Shown: positions 44,601 through 53,253, counted from the first letter of the stretch. The stretch: DNA of 64,000 nt from Mytilus trossulus (GCF_036588685.1 NC_086386.1:33409883-33473882), one strand, 5' to 3'. Numbers and translations: made by a program. Notes: a model not told the origin generated them from the sequence alone.

Positions 44601-46860
44601 GGACATAGTATATATTAATTCCACTAATAATGTTTGGTGACGTTAACATCATCTATTATCACATATTAGATTAATGTTTTGATTAATTTATTGTTTGATT
44701 CATTGATGTAAGATCGCTGTCCTCTGCTTGTATGATATCTTGCATTAAAACATGATTTTAGTTTTTCTGTCTTCAATATCATACATAGTCACTTTTTATA
44801 GTAAAAATCGATCTAAATCATATATTGTTAGGTGACATAAAATAAGTCGAAAAATAATCGTGTTTTGCAATTTTGAATCAAAGGTTTAAAGATCAGTTAC
44901 TTGTGACATACATAAGTCAAACAAAATGTGATCTTTAAACTATGATAAATAGGCGAAACATTAATATGACAAAACTTAAAGCCCTCTTATTGATTTCAGA
45001 TACGTAGTGATCCTAAGATTGCCATTCTTAATTCCATGTTCCGTTGAAACACAAGTTTTAATCTTGTTGACGTTTCTGAATATCTATATTAACCTACAAC
45101 ATTGTTATATGATGGTTTGTCTGACAGTCAGCTTAGTTTTATTTTCACAATGATCAGAAAAAAAGATACAAGTGCACCATACACTAACAATGAACACATG
45201 TACGGACGCAGATCAAGTATCTTAAAATGATTGGGGCTGGGCACCAAATCAAGTCGCCCCCCCCCCCCCCCTTCAATCTGTCTCCGATTCAGTGAATTAC
45301 ACTGAGAAAATAGCGAAAATAATAAAATATTTTGAACATGTAGAAAGATAGCCTAATATTATCAAAAACAAATACTTGTTTATGTTTTTCACTTATACAT
45401 GTATGATGGATACGAATGCATATGCACTAATGTCAGTGAAATCCCAATTGACCTAGTGAAATAAGAATTTTAACAACGCTAAAAGAAATTGTTTGCAACA
45501 GTCATATTGCATCATGCAAGTTAGGGTATGCATTATAAAGGGGATATTTTCTTTTAAGCAGAAAACGCGGGATTTGGGTTTCTACATTTATTTCAAAATC
45601 TGAGTGTTTAAGAGTTTGTGTGTATGTTTCATTATAATTTCTTTCTTTTGTAAATGAAAACTCGTCCAAATGTGAGAAATCTCTTCTGAATTGTGCAACG
45701 TCAACATAAAATGTCAATCAGATGTACGAATATAAACAACTGCTCGGATAGCATAAGATATGCGTTTCTGTATAATACCGTAATGAAGTGTTTCTATATA
45801 ATACATGTGCATGGATCATAATTCATTTTTAATCAAAAACCGTATATGCATAAAAATTATATGATAAACCTTGAATCTTGAGAAAAATTTTAATTACAAA
45901 AAAAACCAAATTTTTTTTATAGAATAGTAAATATAAAAAAGAAAATGTGGTATGATTGCCAATGAGACAACTATCCACAAAAGACCAAAATGACATAAAC
46001 ATTAACAATTATAGGTCACCGTACGGCCTTCAACGATGAGCAAAGCCCATACCGCATATAGTCAGATATAAAAGGCCCCGATAAGACAATGTAAAACAAT
46101 TCAAGCGAGAAAACTAACGGCCTTATTTATGTAAAAAAAAAAATGAACGAAAAACAAATATGTAACACATAAACAAACGACAATCACTGAATTACAAGCC
46201 CCTGACTTGGGACAGGCACATACATAAATAATGTGGCATGGTTAAACATGTTAGCGGGATCCCAACCCTAAAACCCATTTACGACTTGCAATACACAGTT
46301 GTTTAATATAAGAATCAGGAACGAATATTTCAGTCTTTCTTTGTTAAAAAAAATAATTGTACACATACCAGTATCCTGTTCTTGAATTGTGGTGGAAAGA
46401 AATTATCAAGAGAAAGAATGCGTCGCATCCGTTTCCCGCCTTTTCTATTTAATTGTCCCTGTGCTTTCTTCCCGGTCATAGACGAAAAATTCTGCGTTGA
46501 TTTTGTTTTAAATAGCGTTCTTTGGTCGAAATTGTACGCATTTATAGCTGGAAAAATCACTTCCGGTATAGGCTGTTGAACATTCAAACTCAGACGACGG
46601 TTGACTACGTTATTGACGATTGACGGAAGTCTTAATTCTGATATATTCTGTTTCTGTATATTTAGGCTCAGTCGTCTAGAGATACATTCTCGGTGCTTCT
46701 CAAATAAATGTCCATCATAACTATTTCTAATAAACAAATCTTCTTTAAATGAAACTTTTCTTTTATGCGGAAGTGCATCTGACTTGCTTCGTCCTTTCTC
46801 TTTCGACCTTTTATTCAAAGATTCTGAAAATTCACTGAATTTTCTATTGCGAAAATTCAT
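26563..46860 (-). CDS. CNBD2: CNBD2-like cyclic-nucleotide-binding protein, full gene span
   Basis: I rebuilt a gene of at least ten coding exons, about 580 residues, close to the usual length of CNBD2. Exons in order: 46369-46860, 43542-43727, 42698-42864, 40583-40656, 40224-40312, 39125-39354, 37163-37296, 28383-28484, 27591-27734, 26563-26694. The N-terminal 164 residues are basic and probably disordered. The cyclic-nucleotide fold begins near residue 282 (VIIRQGHVADNFYFILSGN). The phosphate-binding cassette is GELALMHGSRRTATV at about 336-350; its Glu and second Arg are kept, so cAMP/cGMP binding is plausible. A second CNB-like half follows (ECIYIIKSGSCRVLTEL). The C-terminus has LVSDGAECILISKKF and NWLAYKTL. 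In mouse the CNBD2 protein (also called CRIS) binds cAMP and is needed for sperm flagellar function; the role here is inferred. Phases agree except between the seventh and eighth listed exons. Confidence 0.9.
27591..27734 (-). CDS. CNBD2: CNBD2 exon 9 (or 10)
   Basis: 48 codons, phase 0 to 0, from TTATATTAG to GTAAGT. GLEHIAFGKFANTTSTTLVS is followed by DGAECILISKKFLMQHL and KLRNN. LVSDGAECILI.K is a hallmark block of the CNBD2 C-terminal half. Confidence 0.87.
28383..28484 (-). CDS. CNBD2: CNBD2 exon 8 (or 9)
   Basis: 34 codons between TTATTTCAG and GTAAGT. The frame that matches CNBD2 reads NLNHHKNESACSSASDRYTS then VFVHIQTLGPRDVY, phase 0 to 0. The preceding exon ends in phase 1 if its stronger donor is used, so one small exon may be missing from the 8.7-kb intron. 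Confidence 0.78.
28600..29300 (-). mobile_element. Degenerate retroelement fragment in CNBD2 intron
   Basis: This DNA aligns by eye with the 62.6-63.2-kb element. Shared blocks include a CCGTCAACTAACTCACGATG-like segment, CATCATTAGTTTGATTGCTT, an ATATCGACTGGGAGATACAT segment and GCTGAGGGAATGTTGCTACA. Frames are badly broken and the YIDD box near 29.2 kb is gone. It has the same orientation as the host gene. Confidence 0.65.
29568..29900 (-). repeat. Dispersed repeat tail with two CRE-like palindromes
   Basis: ACAGTAGCATACCGCTGTTC leads into TCATAAATCGATTGAG and an A-rich body, the inverse of 57230-57400. At its right edge GTGACGTCACATTTGAA occurs twice, with TGACGTCA at 29849-29856 and 29886-29893, because of a 37-bp duplication. 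Confidence 0.6.
30430..31460 (-). mobile_element. Retroelement copy with the RT core deleted
   Basis: On the minus strand the region near 31.45-31.3 kb carries N-terminal pieces of the element's protein (a block like IANHRLFKPVSTKSNIEG). About 31.1-30.9 kb gives pieces resembling VITGDL, then INWKHIFKLHMDAVEDYA and REPDEPELDT. Immediately after, 30.88-30.44 kb gives FRYIDDVLSLNNP and the C-terminal part. The segment with motif A, about 300 residues, is absent at 30.88-30.91 kb. Frameshifts throughout show an inactive copy. Confidence 0.65.
31461..33147. other. CNBD2 intron sequence
   Basis: Mostly AT-rich without a recognised exon. A piece CCTTCAGTGATGCTCAAGG at about 31565 is a remnant of the hammerhead-bearing repeat at 34.3 kb. 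The missing CNBD2 exon could lie between here and 37.1 kb. Confidence 0.35.
33147..33202 (+). repeat. 28-bp tandem duplication
   Basis: GTATAAACTAAAGAGCATAA occurs at 33147 and 33175, two copies in tandem with near-perfect identity. Confidence 0.85.
33745..34085 (+). mobile_element. Dispersed non-autonomous element ending in hammerhead-like motif
   Basis: It starts GGCGTGCTAAATTATAATCC, which is the segment that follows the hammerhead-like core on the minus strand at 57.1 kb. It continues through GGTGGACATTTCGTCCCCGA, GGGTATCACCAGGCC and CCTTAGCCGTATTTGGCACA. It ends TATGAGCGTTACTGGTGAGT, the 5' side of such a core (CTGATGA changed to CTGGTGA), and is cut there. So one unit runs from core to core, as in monomers derived from a circular or tandem RNA. 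No protein is encoded; the 91-codon frame is accidental. Confidence 0.65.
34313..34370 (-). ncRNA. Solo hammerhead-like core in CNBD2 intron
   Basis: The minus strand gives CATCACTGAAGAGACATGTT and then TTGTCGAAATGCGCATCTGG, TGCA. CTGAAGA and GAAA are intact. Stem II is GACA/TGTC, and stem III can be TGCGC paired with GTGCA across the loop ATCTG (five pairs with one wobble). The position normally occupied by the cleavage-site U is A, so this copy is probably inactive. It is the same motif as in the 561-bp array. Confidence 0.45.
34712..34830 (+). repeat. SINE-like dispersed repeat, short variant
   Basis: GATGTGGTTTGAGTGTCAAT and GAGACAACTCTCCATGC are followed by GTAAACCATAATAGGTCAGA and GTACGGTCTGCAA. 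It is related to the 45.9-kb family and to the inverted copies at 15.3 and 58.5 kb. Confidence 0.65.
35620..35910 (+). repeat. SINE-like dispersed repeat, diverged full-length copy
   Basis: GTTGATGTGGAATGATTGCT starts the copy, followed by CGAGACAATCTCCACAAAGA and TATAGGTCACCGTACATCC. GTAAAACAATTCAAACGAGA and TGACTTGGGACAGGCACATG lie near the end. The order matches 45934-46275. Confidence 0.75.
35911..37162. other. CNBD2 intron sequence
   Basis: No exon was recognised. A short piece around 36390-36440 (GCAACACAATTTATCAAAAA, then GGTCTTAGATGCTCCGGA) is a relic of the 62.6-kb element tail. Confidence 0.35.
37163..37296 (-). CDS. CNBD2: CNBD2 exon 7
   Basis: 134 bases, phase 2 to 1 with the GTAAAT donor. 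It encodes RRGVLLCRNSNTSECIYIIK, SGSCRVLTELHDTKPLPKLH and LEKVK, the second beta-roll half. A weaker donor eight bases earlier (AAAAG|GTCAAA) would end in phase 0 and fit the next recognised exon directly. Confidence 0.85.
37520..37640 (-). repeat. Dispersed repeat fragment
   Basis: The inverse of the tail at 51.4 and 56.3 kb: AAATCCACAATCAAATTGCA, then CACATTAAACGAATGGA and ACAAATGTCATATTC. Another inverse copy is at 59.46 kb. Confidence 0.5.
37968..38110. repeat. Dispersed repeat with GTGGCGGATCCAG end
   Basis: It starts AGTGGCGGATCCAGATATAT and contains GTGACCCACTGGC, CTATATAAGCAACCAAATAT and a G-rich AAAGGGGGAGAGGGGGCA. GTGGCGGATCCAG is the typical start of a dispersed repeat I know from invertebrate genomes. 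The matching inverted end is not seen here, so this copy is truncated. Confidence 0.5.
38440..38565 (+). repeat. Dispersed repeat fragment
   Basis: CATTCGTTTAATATGTTTGA and TTTTGATTTTGCCATTTGAT match the tail at 56.28-56.37 kb (plus orientation), ending in a poly-T run. Confidence 0.5.
38603..38742. repeat. Retroelement tail with 20-bp inverted arms
   Basis: TAAAGAGGGACGAAAGATAT (38603-38622) and TATCTTTCGTCCCTCTTTTA (38723-38742) are inverted copies. Between them is part of the same tail seen at 1.9 kb (GACAGTCAAACTCATAAATC). Two tail ends therefore face each other, either as a rearranged double insertion or as a small foldback element. Confidence 0.75.
39125..39354 (-). CDS. CNBD2: CNBD2 exon 6, phosphate-binding cassette
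   Basis: 230 bases, phase 0 to 2. It starts ELALMHGSRRTATVTCKSEV and continues with LLAVWREDFVDIF, EPEHIKFLR and SGWPIHKLPYHDP, ending FTYF. The Glu and the second Arg of the cassette are the residues that contact the ribose and phosphate in known CNB domains. The donor AG|GTTGGA is the only GT that preserves the frame. Confidence 0.9.
40224..40312 (-). CDS. CNBD2: CNBD2 exon 5
   Basis: 89 bases, phase 1 to 0. It has an acidic insert (METDEETEDEVVRTK) and then VLKKGNSFG, the strand leading into the phosphate-binding cassette. The cassette is split here: Gly ends this exon and Glu starts the next. Confidence 0.88.
40583..40656 (-). CDS. CNBD2: CNBD2 exon 4, start of CNB domain
   Basis: A 74-base exon after a long poly-T acceptor, phase 2 to 1. 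It reads KYEDKRVIIRQGHVADNFYF followed by ILSGN, the first beta strands of the cyclic-nucleotide-binding fold. Confidence 0.88.
40795..40935 (-). repeat. SINE-like dispersed repeat, inverted copy
   Basis: CTGACTATACGGTACGGGGT, GAAGACCGTACAGGGACGTA and GAGTTGTCTCATTGGCAATT form the reverse complement of the 45.9-kb family. Confidence 0.75.
41003..41215 (-). repeat. Dispersed repeat copy (57.3-kb family, inverted)
   Basis: CAATAGTCATTTAAGGATTG, then AAACCGAGGACACACACC, an A-rich body, and ATTTGATGACAACTGCCATA. It matches the order at 572-760. Confidence 0.55.
41690..42290. repeat. Tract of degenerate CGATGTTGAC-type motifs
   Basis: Short related words recur in both orientations: ACATCGCGATTTAAACGATG, ACACGATGTTGACGCTC, GTCGCGATGTTGGCAATG, CAACATCGCGATGTCGACGA, GATGATGTTAACGATG and ATCACGATATCGTCTACG. 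There is no constant period. I know of no gene or element that explains this. Confidence 0.6.
42698..42864 (-). CDS. CNBD2: CNBD2 exon 3
   Basis: Runs from AAAACAG|GAACGG to AAGAA|GTAGGT, phase 0 to 2. It encodes ERLSNEAITILSMNPEERTD, then EQCKLALLAL and AFGEFPKAMQKSLVRVGWYK. The RT.EQ and W-Y-K blocks stand immediately before the cyclic-nucleotide domain. An alternative acceptor 34 bases upstream (CACGTAG) would break the phase. Confidence 0.82.
43542..43727 (-). CDS. CNBD2: CNBD2 exon 2
   Basis: 62 codons, phase 0 to 0, between TTTTTTCAACAG and GTACGT. It starts SRYRFRRAVKTVLILLRVIR, the conserved helical N-terminal block of CNBD2, and ends GDYACRKE. Confidence 0.85.
43855..44272 (+). mobile_element. 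Detached 3' tail of the 49.5-kb type retroelement
   Basis: It starts GTTGGTTACATCTTCTGACA and has TGTCCCAAGTCAGGAGCCTC and AGTATGGCGTTCATTATCAC, ending CCATTTCCATTCTCAATTTT. It matches 50385-50798 closely and, inverted, 47790-48125. It lies in CNBD2 intron 1. Confidence 0.85.
44273..44440. repeat. Palindrome-rich tract of TTCATGTGAA / TTCACGTGAA words
   Basis: Directly after the retroelement tail come about eight variants of one word: CGTGAAACTCACATG, GTTCATGTGAAACTTGTGAG, GTGTGAATTTCACG, AATTCACGTGAC, GTTCATGTGAAATTCAC and GAGATTCATGTGAACTTCGC. Many are near-perfect palindromes around CATG or CGTG, so each strand can fold repeatedly. A second shortened tail piece (CACTGAACTAGTAC) follows at 44.45 kb. 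Confidence 0.75.
45257..45271. repeat. Poly-C run of 15
   Basis: An uninterrupted run of C on the plus strand in CNBD2 intron 1. Such runs are prone to length error in sequencing. Confidence 0.95.
45934..46275 (+). repeat. SINE-like dispersed repeat, best full-length copy
   Basis: It starts AAAATGTGGTATGATTGCCA and contains GAGACAACTATCCACAAAAG, TATAGGTCACCGTACGGCCT and GCCCATACCGCATATAGTCA. GACTTGGGACAGGCACATAC and CATGTTAGCGGGATCCCAAC mark the far end. It is about 340 bp and non-coding. Partial copies occur at 15.3, 34.7, 35.6, 40.8, 50.9, 51.5, 53.4 and 58.5 kb. Confidence 0.8.
46369..46860 (-). CDS. CNBD2: CNBD2 exon 1 (start codon)
   Basis: Met at 46860 opens 164 codons ending in FKNRIL at a GTATGT donor, phase 0. 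The peptide is rich in Arg, Lys and Ser and has two similar pieces (SRRLSLNIQ and NRRLSLNVQ) about 30 residues apart. Both carry RRLS, which fits the consensus for protein kinase A phosphorylation (an inference, but apt for a cAMP-linked protein). RRILS near the end is a third such site. Confidence 0.85.
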
Positions 46861-47789
46861 GGTTTATATTTCGTTCTCCCTATCATACATAAGTGTCACC
46901 TAACATTCTCTTAACAAGAAACTAATAACTTTTTGATAATAACTTTCTCCGATATATTACCTTTGTACTATATTAAAATCCCCCTATATCTTAAATCTAT
47001 GATCATGATCCTTTAATTTCAACTGTTTGAAACGTAGAAAAATGTTTCTTATCAGCCACAATTCCGTTAGAAATTTAAACATTTTAATAACTTGTTGTAT
47101 TAAATCAAATTTTATACCGTCATTTGCGTCAATAACAAAATATTAAAGCGAATATACATGATATAGGTACTAATTTATCAGAACAACGAAAATTTCAAAC
47201 AGAGTTTAATCGTAATTTGTTGAGATTTTTTGATACAATCGATCGAATCCCACTAATCAATGTGAAATTTTGGTGAAAGGGTTACCTAGTCTTTAACGAC
47301 TAACTGATGTACGACTTTTGTTATCTAGTAATGTACTTGTATTCTGCTCCTGACTACTAATTCTGACATAAAGAGAATTGACAGACTCGTTATACAAATG
47401 TATAATTATTATCCTAGCTACCACATGGATTTAATTAACATGGTTTACCAACATCACATTTGTATGTACTCTTCATTGTCAACAACAAATTACGTAAAAA
47501 CGTTAGCATATAGTATGTTAAAGTAGATATAGGGTATACTTCAATAAGACAGCAACCAAACAGCAAGAATATTAAAAAGGCAACTAGTTAAAAACAAGAG
47601 TCATTACACAATAAACACCTAGATGTTAACATGAGTCTTAAATAATAAAAAAAATATAGTCTTAAACATTAAACAGGTGTACATATTAAAACTCCCGAGT
47701 CTTTACAAACTGATATCTAAGTATACAGAATTTACGAACAGTCTGCAATCAAGCCCAAATTTTTCAATGAACACAGAAAGAATTATAAT
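46861..47789. other. Region upstream of CNBD2
   Basis: It probably holds the CNBD2 promoter and 5' untranslated sequence. I see no clear TATA box, initiator or repeat. Confidence 0.35.
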
Positions 47790-48125
47790 ATAAAGTTGAG
47801 AATGGAAATGGGGCATGCGTCAAAGCGACGACAACCCGACCATAGAGCAGACAACAACCGAAAACCACCAATGGGTTCAATGTAGCAAGAAAATCCCGCA
47901 CCCTGAGGCGTCTAAACAAATACGCATACTAGTTCACTAATATTGGACGTCATACTAAACTCCGAATTATACACAAGAAACTTAAATTATAAATCACAAG
48001 ACTAACAAAGGCCAGAGGCTCCTGACTCGGGACAGGCACAACATTGCGGCAGGGTTAAAAATGTTTTTTTGAGATCTCAACCCTCCCCCTATACCTCTAG
48101 CCAATGTTGAAAAACAAACCCACAA
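47790..48125 (-). mobile_element. Detached retroelement 3' tail, inverted
   Basis: AAAGTTGAGAATGGAAATGG opens the copy; GGCCAGAGGCTCCTGACTCG and CCTCCCCCTATACCTCTAGC follow. It is the reverse complement of the tails at 43.9 and 50.4 kb. Confidence 0.8.
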
Positions 48126-49539
48126 TGATATGCACCGAAACTATAAGTACAATATACAACAACTAACGAGACCGTTTCTGCCTTGCACAGACAGTAGTCA
48201 TACTTAAAAAAAAAACGCCAATCAAATAGATATGGTAGATTTTTATCATTTCATCTTAACTGTTTTCTTCCATTTTTTTATTCTTTTCATGCTTTCTCTT
48301 AAGCTAAAGCGAATGATTTTAAGGACTCCTCTTTCTGCTGATTTAAGTATTTTTTTAGAATCAGTTAAATATAAAGATATGTGTATAATTGTGTATTTCG
48401 TTTATTCCTTTAATTTGGATTGATTGATCGATATTCGTTTTTTTGTTGGGTGTATTTTTTTGGAGGGGGGGGGGGGGTGTCTATAACTCCGATGTTATTA
48501 CACTGCGTACTTTGCATGACTTTTATTTCTTATACGATAATGGGTTTTAATCATACATTTTATGTCAATCTACAGATAACTGAATAAGAGTAAAAAATAT
48601 CGATATTGAGTGCTAAAACATCTAGTTAAACACATGTTATGTTTTGTGTGCCTTTCCAATATATGTCAGCAATAGACGATGTTTGCGCATTCGTTAAGAC
48701 ATACAAATGTATCTATGCAATGTAAGGTATTTGATATTATATACATGTTGTAAGTAGTAGATAAAATTGAGTTGATGTTTTAATGGTCTCTGTTTAATTT
48801 CAACCAGCGACATGATTTGTATCAAACACAGTAAAAACTGTTTAATCGATCTCTATTTTTTTAACACTTCGAAAACAAAAAAAACATCCTCGTGTAAATT
48901 AAGTTAAACTTATGACATTTTAGTGTCAAACAATTTGAATAGATGCTTGTAATTCATTTAACGACATCAATCTTTTTTGAAGCGCGACGTATGTTTCCAT
49001 TTAGGTAGGAGTAAATCTGATTTACTCTTGTTTTGAAGGTTTAGCATACGAATGGTAGAATACTACATTATTAATTAAATCTACTGCTTACATCTGGAAG
49101 CGGAAGGATATACCTCTAACAAGTGAGAAAACAATGAAATTCTATCAAACTGAATATTGGGTTAGTTTGTCAATATTTTGGAACGTTGTCCAGAGTAGAA
49201 TATTGTGATGAACGAACTGACGAGTAGAATTGCATTTACTACGAGATTAATTCTTTACCTTCTCACCCATAAACCTTTGGTTAAAGTTGTGTTTTTTTAA
49301 AGAAATCAACACATTAAGCTACAATGTACTGACACCATCGCGTTTTTCACTACTTGAAATAATGTGGTTCGAGGGTTTCTTATATTCAGAAATGTTTAAC
49401 AGCAAACAATAATGTCATTAAATGGATATACACTTTTTTTATTTAAAGAGCTTTTCTGGATTGACCTTATTTAGAAATGCCTTAAGTCAAACTTGTAAAG
49501 CCAGTAATCTATTATACATTATATAATCTATATAATAAA
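48126..49539. other. Intergenic stretch without a recognised gene
   Basis: It is AT-rich and contains a poly-G run of 13 at 48465-48477. No coding motif was seen. Confidence 0.4.
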
Positions 49540-50798
49540 GCTTATACTAACAATGACCACTACCCTTTCCTCGATCTTGATATTTATATCACTAACGGAA
49601 CTGCTGACCTTGCCTCGATCTTGATATTTATATCACTAACGGAAAGCTGAATACTAAAATTTATGATAAAAGAGATGGCTTTTCATTTCCTATCGTTAAT
49701 TATCCATTTTTAGATGGTGACGTTCCCTTGTCACCATCTTACGGTGTTTATATATCTCAACTTGGAGGATTCGCTCGTGTTTGTAACAATGTTTTCGATT
49801 TTAACGAGAGCAATTTATGTATTACTGAAAAATTATTACACCAGGGTTTTCGATATCATAAACTAGTCAAAACATTTAATAAATTTTATCATCGGTATAA
49901 GGACATCATTCGGAAATATAGCTCCACATGAAGACTTCTTGTACGTTCAGGTATTTCACATCTATTTTTTTATGGAAATATTCTTTATGAAGCACAGAGG
50001 TGTCAGTATTCACCTCAGAAGCTAACAAAACCTTTAAATAGACTTATTAAGAAGGATATAGTTACGCTACTGTTGTCAGGTCTTTAAAGATTGCATATTT
50101 TGACGTTAATATTGATTCACTTATAGGGTCTTTGCATCGGAACTACTAGTAAACCATTTATTCAAAACCAGTTGTTGGCATGACACGGGTTATGTTCTTC
50201 TCATATATGTTATGATGGTATGATACTAAACCCCTAACGGGAAGAATTGTGCCTGATGTTCATATGATGAAATCGTAATCTTTCAGTCAGTTTAATTGAA
50301 GTCTGGAACTGGCATGTCAGTTAACTGCTAGTAGTCTGTTGCTATTTATGTATTTTTGTCATTTTGGTTTTTTTCTTAGGTATTATCTTGTGACATCAGA
50401 CTCGGACTTCTCTTGAACTGAATTTTAAAGTGCGTATTGGTATGCGTTTACTTTTCTACATTGGCTAAAGGTAGAGGTGGAGGGTTGAGATCTCACAAAC
50501 ATGTTTAACCCCGCCGCATTTTTGCGCCTGTCCCAAGTCAGGAGCCTCTGGCCTTTGTTAATCTTGTATTATTTTAATTTTAGTTTCTTGTGTACAATTT
50601 GGAAATTAGTATGGCGTTCATTATCACTGAACTAGTATATATATGTATAGGGGCCAGCTGAAGGACGCCTCCGGGTTTCGGGAATTTTTCGCTACATTGA
50701 AGACCTGTTGGTGACCTTCTGCTGTTGTTAGTTTCTATGGTCGGGCTGTTGTCTCTTTGATACAGTTCCCATTTCCATTCTCAATTTTATTGTCACTA
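49540..50798 (+). mobile_element. 5'-truncated retroelement with RT C-terminus and full 3' tail
   Basis: The frame starts mid-protein at AYTNNDHYPFLDLDIYITNG. After a 44-bp tandem duplication that shifts the frame it resumes KLNTKIYDKRDGFSFPIVNY, PFLDGDVPLSPSYGVYISQL, LCITEKLLHQGFRYHKLVKT and YHRYKDIIRKYSS. These parallel the C-terminal RT part of the 62.6-kb element (FPIVNFPFLSSN, ISQLIRYSRA, LLTRKLLNQ), so it is a second subfamily of the same class. The 3' tail runs to CCCATTTCCATTCTCAATTT. The catalytic domain is missing, so it is dead on arrival by 5' truncation. Confidence 0.8.
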
Positions 50799-50861
50799 CC
50801 GAATCAAGAGAAGAGTATGCATGTATATGATAGTAAAAAGAAAAACAGTCAACTATAAAAA

Positions 50862-51000
50862 GAAGATGCGGTACGATTGCCAATAAGACAACTCTTCACA
50901 TGTTCACAACGAGACCAATAACACATGAATCAACAACTATAGTTTATCGTACATCCTTTTTTTTTTGTATCTCGGTCTATTTCTATAATTTATTCTTACA
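50862..51000 (+). repeat. SINE-like dispersed repeat, diverged partial copy
   Basis: GATGCGGTACGATTGCCAAT and AAGACAACTCTTCACATG are followed by ACTATAGTTTATCGTACATC, as in the start of the 45.9-kb copy. Confidence 0.65.
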
Positions 51001-51299
51001 TACTTTTGATTTTTTAACCCTGTATGCGTACATTGCCTATGTAAATTTTATAAATTGTTTGTATACACATTGAACGACAAATTTATGTGACGTTTATAAT
51101 TTTTCTGACGTCAGACACTCAAATCAATCCATGTGTTCGTAGATAGTAGATGTTTTTGTGTCCTGTTAAATTGTTCCTTTTAAAATTGTTATACGATGAT
51201 GACTGATGTACCATATTTTGACTATTTTATTAATTGTGACTGTTTATTTAACGCATCATGTAAATGTAGCGGAATTTGATGAGACTGTTATTAAAGTGA

Positions 51300-51735
51300 G
51301 AGGGTTAGCGCTATAGAACCAGGTTTAATCCACCATTTTCTACATTTTAAAATGCTTGTACCAAGTCAGGAATATGACAGTTCTTGTCCATTCGTTTTTT
51401 ATGCGTTTTGTTTTTTGATTTAGCCATGTGATTATGGACTTTCCAAATTGATTTTCCTCTGAGTTCAGTATTTTTGTGATTTTACTTTTCACACTGAACA
51501 AAGATTGTTCCCCATACATTTAGTCAGCGATAAAATGTCCCGAAATGACAAATGCAATACAATTCAAACTAGAAAAACTCAAGTAATAATTTATGCACAA
51601 AATAACGAAGTTAAACGAAAAACAAATACATTACACCGCAACAACTAAATCACAGTCTCCTGAGTATGAAGCTAACAGACCCCTAGGGAATAAGTCGGGG
51701 TTAACATGTTAGTGGGCGCCAAACTCTCCCCTATT
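51300..51735 (+). repeat. Two adjoining dispersed repeat fragments
   Basis: Positions 51300-51495 read GGTTAGCGCTATAGAACCAG, then GTTTAATCCACCATTTTCTA, CCAAGTCAGGAATATGACAG and GAGTTCAGTATTTTTGTGAT, like 56175-56375. Positions 51525-51735 carry the second half of the 45.9-kb SINE-like family (CAATACAATTCAAACTAGAA, GGTTAACATGTTAGTGGGCG). Confidence 0.6.
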
Positions 51736-53253
51736 CTAGAATAGTGTTGCACCAGTACAACATAAGAACAATCTATAAAAATCAGTTAAACACTATTTGA
51801 TTGAATATTAATTGATACACGTGCCATCTGGAATATCGACACGTGACTTCAAGCTTTAAGTTAGATCATGAATGCAAATGAATCAAAAAGTATTAAAATG
51901 TAAATGCAATATATTGACGTCAATACTTCCATGCGTAGCAAGGTCCTTGATTAGTCACATAAGGTGCAATGTATTTATGCAAACATGACATGTCATGGCT
52001 TCTTCTTAATTACATATATAAGCTAGTGTCCCTTTTCGAAGCTTTTCCAGGCAAAATAGCATTTGACGGTTATAAAATCAGATGCAGATAATTGCTTTAT
52101 TTTTGTTTAATCAACCTCGTATTTTTAGAGCTGAAAATTGATTAAGGTCAATATAAAAAATAGTTACTTAGGAAATAAATGCGGTAATTTCGTAATACTG
52201 CCAACTAGGTAACTACGAGAACTGCAAGACATTTTGCTATAAAATATAATATAAAGTTTTGAAAAACCTACGTTCAAATATTTTATGAAATTCTTTACAT
52301 CATGAAATGGAACGGTGATACATATGAAAATATAAGACATTTTATTATACTTTGGGTAGCTACATGTTATTGTTTTCTTATAAAGTTAGAAGCGGATACA
52401 AAGAACATACAAAAATAGTGCTGGTACATGTGTACAAAGTTTAAATGACTTATCTTACGAAATAGTATAATAATTATAATGTTATGCATGCAGTCCATAC
52501 GTGTGTATGCTGTTCGTCCGTGTTGTACGAAATTGTTAATTATGAAAAGAGAAGGTCTTTGTTGATGAGGTTTCGTTGATGGTACAACATTCTAAATTAA
52601 TTATACGAAATGGCGATGGTATACAAAATAAATACTTCACCTAGTAATTCATTGAAGAACAACAAATTAAAAAAAAAAGCAATCTACAATGTAGGTTTAA
52701 AGCATGCAAAATAAGCAAATATCCTAAAAAGGTACTAGTATACAAAAAATAAAATAAATGTGGTCTGTATTGTTATCGACAAGCATCGGCGTAATATGTT
52801 CATGTTTTCTTGTCCTGATGATAAAATGTGCTGCTGTATTCAGTACCTTTTTGTATGTTATCTGTTCATCGTAGTCTTGTTAATACCGTTCAGCAGAATA
52901 TTACCATAATCAAGTCTGAATGTTACTGCACTGTTCGCTAAAGCTGCGAATGCGTCCAATGTTATTGATGTGAAAATGACAAGATTTTACTATGGCAGAA
53001 ACTTGTCTTTCCATCGTAAGATGTTGATCAAAGTATACACCTAGGTTTTTCACGCAGGATACACTACTTATCATTGTATTAAAGTTCTTTTTCCTAAAAT
53101 GGTTTATTTTGTTGAACGTTCTAGTATATACCTTTGCCTATTCGAATGCTCTACACGATAATAATTGATATCCGCACGATACATTTATAACAGACCACCC
53201 TAGCATGTTTATTTGGATAAATAGCATATTGGCATTTATAAAATTTAAATAAA
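51736..53253. other. Intergenic stretch without a recognised gene
   Basis: No intact coding signal was seen. Around 52.8-53.1 kb a degraded frame may descend from a retroelement, but I could not assign it. Confidence 0.3.
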
